Part shown: positions 23,181 to 27,047 of the stretch, piece after piece
Numbering within the stretch: the first letter of the stretch is position 1
How the letters are laid out: each line of letters begins with the position of its first letter
Assembly: GCA_030018505.1 (NCBI GenBank)
Contig: JASEHO010000006.1
Location: 1 to 27,047, forward strand
DNA: 27,047 bases
Origin: a bacterium
Lineage (GTDB): Bacteria > UBA9089 > UBA9088 > JAGUXG01
Direction: 5' to 3'
Notes under the pieces: model-generated
Databases searched by the model: none
What the model was told of the DNA's origin: nothing
Seen by the model: the letters and a program-made list of their open reading frames with translations, nothing else
Position numbers and translations under genes: made by a program

Positions 23181-23209
23181 AGTATATGATATTTATTTAT
23201 TCCTTGCAA
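23181..23209 (-). promoter_or_regulatory. acpP operon promoter
   Basis: On the minus strand TTGCAA (23209-23204), a 17-bp spacer and TATACT (23186-23181). Transcription would start about 34 nt before the acpP ATG, giving a conventional leader with an AAGGAGG-type ribosome-binding site. Confidence 0.7.
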
Positions 23210-23222
23210 GAATTTTTTAATG

Positions 23223-23266
23223 AAAAAAGGTAACCCCTTTAGTTATCAGCTTCTAAAAAAGGTAAC
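23223..23266. promoter_or_regulatory. Pair of 12-bp direct repeats between acpP and dnaE
   Basis: AAAAAAGGTAAC occurs at 23223-23234 and again at 23255-23266, exactly 32 bp apart (about three helical turns). They lie upstream of the acpP -35 box and upstream of the dnaE promoter, where a regulator could touch both. This is an operator candidate only; chance in AT-rich DNA is possible. Confidence 0.4.
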
Positions 23267-23294
23267 TATATGAGATTTTGCCTAAAATTCTGCC

Positions 23295-23324
23295 TTGATT
23301 TTTGGTATTTGATACCGTTATAAT
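23295..23324 (+). promoter_or_regulatory. dnaE promoter, predicted leaderless
   Basis: TTGATT (23295-23300), an 18-bp spacer and TATAAT (23319-23324), then 7 nt (GCCTTCT) to the preferred dnaE ATG at 23332. The geometry is the same as for hisG and fliM. It also argues against translation starts at 23302 or 23323, which would lie within the promoter. Confidence 0.65.
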
Positions 23325-23331
23325 GCCTTCT

Positions 23332-26300
23332 ATGAAAAAATTCGTTCACCTGCACTGCCACTCTGAATATAGCCTCTTAGATGGGGCAATAAAGGTTGAT
23401 GAGCTAATCAAAAGGGCAAGCCATCTTAGTATGCCAGCCATAGCCCTGACAGACCACGGCAACCTCTTTGGGGCGATCAAATTTTATCAGCACTGCATCT
23501 CATTTGGGGTAAAACCTATTATTGGCTGTGAGGTCTATATCGCTAATGATATAAAGAAGAAAGAAAAGGGATTATTCCATGCTACGCTCTTAGCCAAGGA
23601 TATGGATGGCTACAAAAATCTAATAAAATTAGTCAGCATAAGCTACACTGAGGGATTCTACTCTAAACCAAGGATTGACAAGAATCTGCTTTCTGACCAT
23701 AAAAAAGGGCTAATCATGCTTTCTGGGTGTATAAAGGGCGAGGTATCTCAAGCTCTTCTGTCTGACCAGATAGATAAAGCAAAGGAATTAGTTGCCTGGT
23801 TTTCTAATCTTTTTGGCCAGAACAACTTCTATCTTGAACTCTTAGACCACGGCTTAGCTGAGGAAAAAAAGGTGAACCCTATCCTTATTGAACTCGGCAA
23901 GGAGATGGGTATAGGTCTTTCTGCCACAAACGACATTCATTATCTTGAAAAAGAGGACGCAGAGGCACAGGATATTCTTCTTTGCATCCAGACAGGAAAG
24001 AAGCAAAATGAAGGAAAAAGGCTGAGGTTTTCCTCAAATGAGTTCTATTTCAGGACAGAAGATGAGATGAGAGGGCTATTTCCATCTGAGGCAATAGATA
24101 ATACCTGTGAGATTGCTGATAGATGCCACTTAGAGCTTGATTTTGGAAAGCTCCATCTTCCGCATTTAGAGATGGATGAAGACACAAATGAGATGCTTAG
24201 AAGATTATCTTTAGCTGGAATGAAGGAGAGGTATGATGAGGATAAGAAGGTAAGAGAAAGGCTTGAGTATGAATTGGCTATGATCAAGCAGCTGGGCTAT
24301 GCTGGTTACTTCCTGATTGTCTGTGATTTGATAAATTACGCCAGAAACAAAGGAATACCTGTAGGTCCTGGAAGGGGCTCGTGTGCTGGCTCAATTATCG
24401 CTTATACACTTGGCATTACAGATATAGACCCCTTAAAGTATGACCTCCTCTTTGAAAGGTTTCTGAATCCTGATAGGGCGAACCTTCCTGATATTGATAT
24501 TGACTTTTGCTATAGACGGCGGGATGAGGTCTTAGAATATGTGGCTGAGAAGTATGGCAAGGATAGGGTAGCCCAGGTGATCACCTTTGGCACAATGAAG
24601 GCTTTGGCTGTCATCAGGGATGTTGGTCGGGCTTTGGACATTGCCTATTCTGAATGCGACCGTCTGGCAAAGATTATCGGCAAAGAGCCGAATGCTACCC
24701 TTTCTGAAGCCTTAGAGAAGATTCCTGAATTTTCTTATGAATACAAGGATACCCCTGAGAAGAAGCACCTTATTGATATGTCTATGAAACTTGAAGGCTT
24801 GGTCAGACACGCCTCAACCCATGCCGCAGGCATAGTCATTGGCAACCAGCCCTTAGCTGAGATAGTGCCGCTCTATGTTGACCAGAAGGAGAAGAAGACT
24901 GCCACCCAATACGCTAAAGACTCTATTGAGAAGATAGGGCTGCTCAAGATGGACCTATTGGGGCTGAAAAACCTTACTGTGATACAAGAGACCCTGGAAC
25001 TGATAAAGGAGAAGAAGAATATAGAGATAAACATAAGGAAGATTCCGCTTGATGATAAACCTACATACCAACTGCTTTCCGAGGGAAGGTCTATCGGTGT
25101 CTTTCAGCTTGAATCTTCTGGGATGCAAGATTTGCTAAAAAGGCTTAAGCCAAATATCTTTGAGGATATAATCGCTCTCCTTGCCTTGTATAGACCAGGC
25201 CCCTTAAAATCTGGAATGGTCTCCTCTTTTGTTGAGGCAAAGCATGGCCTGCGAGAGATAGAATACCCCCATCTATCCCTGAAGCATATCTTAAAGCCAA
25301 CCTATGGTGTTATTGTCTATCAGGAACAGGTGATGCAGATTGCTGTAGCCTTAGCCGGCTTCTCTATGGGCCAGGCAGATGAGCTCCGAAGGGCAATGTC
25401 AAAGAAGCAGGAAGAGAAGATGGCTAAAACAAGGAATATGTTCATTTCAGGTTGCATCAAGAAGGGTGTTAAGGAGTTTGTTGGCCAAAAGGTATATGAG
25501 CTTATAGCCAAGTTTGCTGAATACGGCTTTAATAAGTCTCATTCTGCGGCTTATGCCCTGATAGCCTACCAGACAGCCTATCTCAAGGCAAACTATCCCG
25601 CGGAATTTATGGCCAGCTTGCTGACAAATGAATTAGGAGACCCTGATAAGATAAGCCTGTATATCAGCGAGTGCGAAAGGATGTCCCTCAAGGTTCTTCC
25701 ACCAGATATAAATACTTCAGACTATAAGTTTATTGATACACCGCAAGGGATAAGGTTCCCTCTGTGCGGAATAAAGCATGTAGGAACTGCGGCTGCCTGT
25801 GTGATTACAAAGGAGAGGGGAAATGGGCTATTTGCTTCATTTTCTGATCTTATAAATAGGTGCGATCTAAGGCTGGTAAATAAAAGGGTATTGGAATGCC
25901 TGATTAAGGCAGGTGCTTTTGACTCCTTTTCAACAAAAAGGGCCCAGTTTTTAGCTGGCTTAGATGCGCAAATGGCCTCTTCAGTCAGAATAAAGAAGAA
26001 GGTAGATTCTGCTCAGGAGATGCTCTTTTGCCTCAAGAAAGAAGGGATAGAGCTTCCTGATGCTATAGAGTGGTCTGAAAGGGAGAGGTTAGGCTTAGAG
26101 AAGGAGATGATGGGTGTCTATATTTCGGGTCATCCCCTTGATAGATACAAACAAGAGCTCAGTCGTTTCAGCAATATCAGCACGCTCTTTGAGAAGGATA
26201 TTAACGAGCCAATAATGGTGGCTGGGATGATTCTATCTATAAGGAAAACCCTTACAAAGAATGGAAAGCAAATGGCATTCTTGAAGTTAGAGGATAAGTA

Positions 26301-26682
26301 TTCAACTTGTGAGGTGATTGCCTTTCCAGAGACCTATAATGCCTATGAGCAGAATATTAGAAGGGATGAGGTTGTCGTGGTCAAGGGAGAGGTTAATAAG
26401 AAAGATACAGAGACAAAGATCATAGCTGAATCTATTCTGCCTATTGCCTCTTTCGAGGTAACACCCAAATCTATACATATTAGGTTAGAGGCAACAGAGA
26501 AAGAAGAAACCTTATATAAACTTAAGGAGATTTTACTTTCGTTTCCTGGCAGGAGTCCATTTTATCTACATTTTGGAGAGAAGGTTCTCTCTGTCTCACC
26601 AAACTTTAGGGTAAAGATAGAAGAGGAGCTTATCTCAAAGATAGAGGCATTGTTTGGAAAAGAAGCCCTTGAGCTTGGTTAG
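23332..26682 (+). CDS. dnaE: DNA polymerase III alpha subunit
   Basis: The replicative DNA polymerase catalytic subunit, 1116 residues from the ATG at 23332, a normal size for the DnaE1 class. The N-terminal PHP domain starts MKKFVHLHCHSEYSLLDG and contains TDHGNLFGAIKFYQ. The palm active site is PDIDIDF at about 386-392, with GPGRGSCAGSIIAYTLGI just before. Other conserved parts are HASTHAAGIVIG, FQLESSGMQDLLKRLKP, YQEQVMQIA and FNKSHSAAYALIAYQTAYLKA. A C-terminal OB-fold region (about 980-1060) is followed by the tau-binding tail. I chose 23332 because DnaE proteins begin at this MxxFVHLHxH motif. It stands alone, divergent from acpP. Confidence 0.96.
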   Translation: MKKFVHLHCHSEYSLLDGAIKVDELIKRASHLSMPAIALTDHGNLFGAIKFYQHCISFGVKPIIGCEVYIANDIKKKEKGLFHATLLAKDMDGYKNLIKLVSISYTEGFYSKPRIDKNLLSDHKKGLIMLSGCIKGEVSQALLSDQIDKAKELVAWFSNLFGQNNFYLELLDHGLAEEKKVNPILIELGKEMGIGLSATNDIHYLEKEDAEAQDILLCIQTGKKQNEGKRLRFSSNEFYFRTEDEMRGLFPSEAIDNTCEIADRCHLELDFGKLHLPHLEMDEDTNEMLRRLSLAGMKERYDEDKKVRERLEYELAMIKQLGYAGYFLIVCDLINYARNKGIPVGPGRGSCAGSIIAYTLGITDIDPLKYDLLFERFLNPDRANLPDIDIDFCYRRRDEVLEYVAEKYGKDRVAQVITFGTMKALAVIRDVGRALDIAYSECDRLAKIIGKEPNATLSEALEKIPEFSYEYKDTPEKKHLIDMSMKLEGLVRHASTHAAGIVIGNQPLAEIVPLYVDQKEKKTATQYAKDSIEKIGLLKMDLLGLKNLTVIQETLELIKEKKNIEINIRKIPLDDKPTYQLLSEGRSIGVFQLESSGMQDLLKRLKPNIFEDIIALLALYRPGPLKSGMVSSFVEAKHGLREIEYPHLSLKHILKPTYGVIVYQEQVMQIAVALAGFSMGQADELRRAMSKKQEEKMAKTRNMFISGCIKKGVKEFVGQKVYELIAKFAEYGFNKSHSAAYALIAYQTAYLKANYPAEFMASLLTNELGDPDKISLYISECERMSLKVLPPDINTSDYKFIDTPQGIRFPLCGIKHVGTAAACVITKERGNGLFASFSDLINRCDLRLVNKRVLECLIKAGAFDSFSTKRAQFLAGLDAQMASSVRIKKKVDSAQEMLFCLKKEGIELPDAIEWSERERLGLEKEMMGVYISGHPLDRYKQELSRFSNISTLFEKDINEPIMVAGMILSIRKTLTKNGKQMAFLKLEDKYSTCEVIAFPETYNAYEQNIRRDEVVVVKGEVNKKDTETKIIAESILPIASFEVTPKSIHIRLEATEKEETLYKLKEILLSFPGRSPFYLHFGEKVLSVSPNFRVKIEEELISKIEALFGKEALELG

Positions 26683-26744
26683 GGAGCAATAGGAATCCAA
26701 GAGCAAAAATATAGAATTTTGACAATGGAATATTAGAAAAGGTA

Positions 26745-26910
26745 GATATTTCTATTGAGATTGCGAAAAAGGCAGGGGAGATTGTTAGGTTATATGAATG
26801 TGCCCATTGTGGCTGCTACCGCAACTCATAAAGGAGCAAAAATTGTAACCAGAAATAGGAAACACTACAGCAAAATAAAAGAAGTTGAGATAGAAACACC
26901 TTGCTTTTAG
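26745..26910 (+). pseudogene. Decayed PIN-domain (VapC-type) toxin gene
   Basis: Two different frames together give a PIN-domain C-terminal half. First DISIEIAKKAGEIVRLYE (26745-26798), then after a frame change and apparent loss of the DxxIA segment, VPIVAATATHKGAKIVTRN and RKHYSKIKEVEI, ending at a TAG (26908-26910). In intact VapC-like proteins the pattern is EIAEKAGEI...ADxLIAATALxHGAKLVTRNxKHFxxI. The catalytic Asp expected before AATA is missing (VPIVAATA). The N-terminal half is not recognisable in 26683-26744, and no antitoxin gene is visible. I see nothing in 26911-27047. Confidence 0.75.
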
Positions 26911-27047
26911 GAATATATGTTGTTGAGAAAAATCTGTAATACCCAAGCGAAAATGTCCTATATTAGATACAAAAAGATAGAGAAAAGACCATTAAAAACA
27001 AAAAGACCAAGAAAGTTCATCCATTTGATACAATCTGCAAGAAACAT

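Overview
The window reads as chromosomal DNA of an uncultured, probably anaerobic, Gram-negative-type bacterium with moderately AT-rich DNA. The evidence is a dissimilatory sulfite-reduction membrane complex (dsrK, dsrJ, dsrO, dsrP), a flagellar switch protein (FliM), lipid II flippase MurJ, the DXP isoprenoid route (dxs) and a bacterial acpP-fabF-rnc cluster. I cannot name the lineage from sequence alone.

Layout. 1-97 holds one copy of an AT-rich dispersed repeat. 98-7136, all on the minus strand, carries comEC and a dsrK-dsrJ-dsrO...dsrP set. The dsr genes are interrupted between dsrO and dsrP by about 1 kb with three tiny genes (DUF2283, DUF4160, DUF2442) and an integron attC-like site. 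No dsrM is present. Divergent from dsrK is hisG, followed by tRNA-His(GTG). Then come murJ and a DUF4143 ATPase (minus), and a lone fliM with dxs (plus). A second copy of the 5' repeat ends exactly at the start of tRNA-Pro(CGG). Immediately 3' of that tRNA sits a 4.8-kb block with a decapitated XRE regulator and a complete type III restriction-modification pair (mod/res), ending in a compositionally odd 200-bp tail. 19209-23140 (minus) is acpP-fabF-rnc-rpmI followed by fmdB-like and hslU. 23332-26682 (plus) is dnaE. The last 365 bp contain a decayed PIN-domain toxin gene.

How it fits together. DsrKJOP would carry electrons between the quinone pool or periplasm and the cytoplasmic sulfite-reductase system. 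The rest is housekeeping (His, isoprenoid, fatty-acid, envelope, replication) with two accessory insertions: the small-gene cassette inside the dsr cluster and the R-M island at tRNA-Pro.

The most interesting signals are: (1) an attC-like hairpin and cassette organisation splitting the dsr operon with no integrase in view; (2) a repeated promoter layout with the -10 box only 6-7 nt from ATG, predicting leaderless mRNAs for several genes; (3) the tRNA-Pro junction cutting an XRE gene; (4) a conserved-looking but unassigned C-terminal domain in Res; (5) a tRNA-His lacking the usual encoded G-1/C73 next to hisG.
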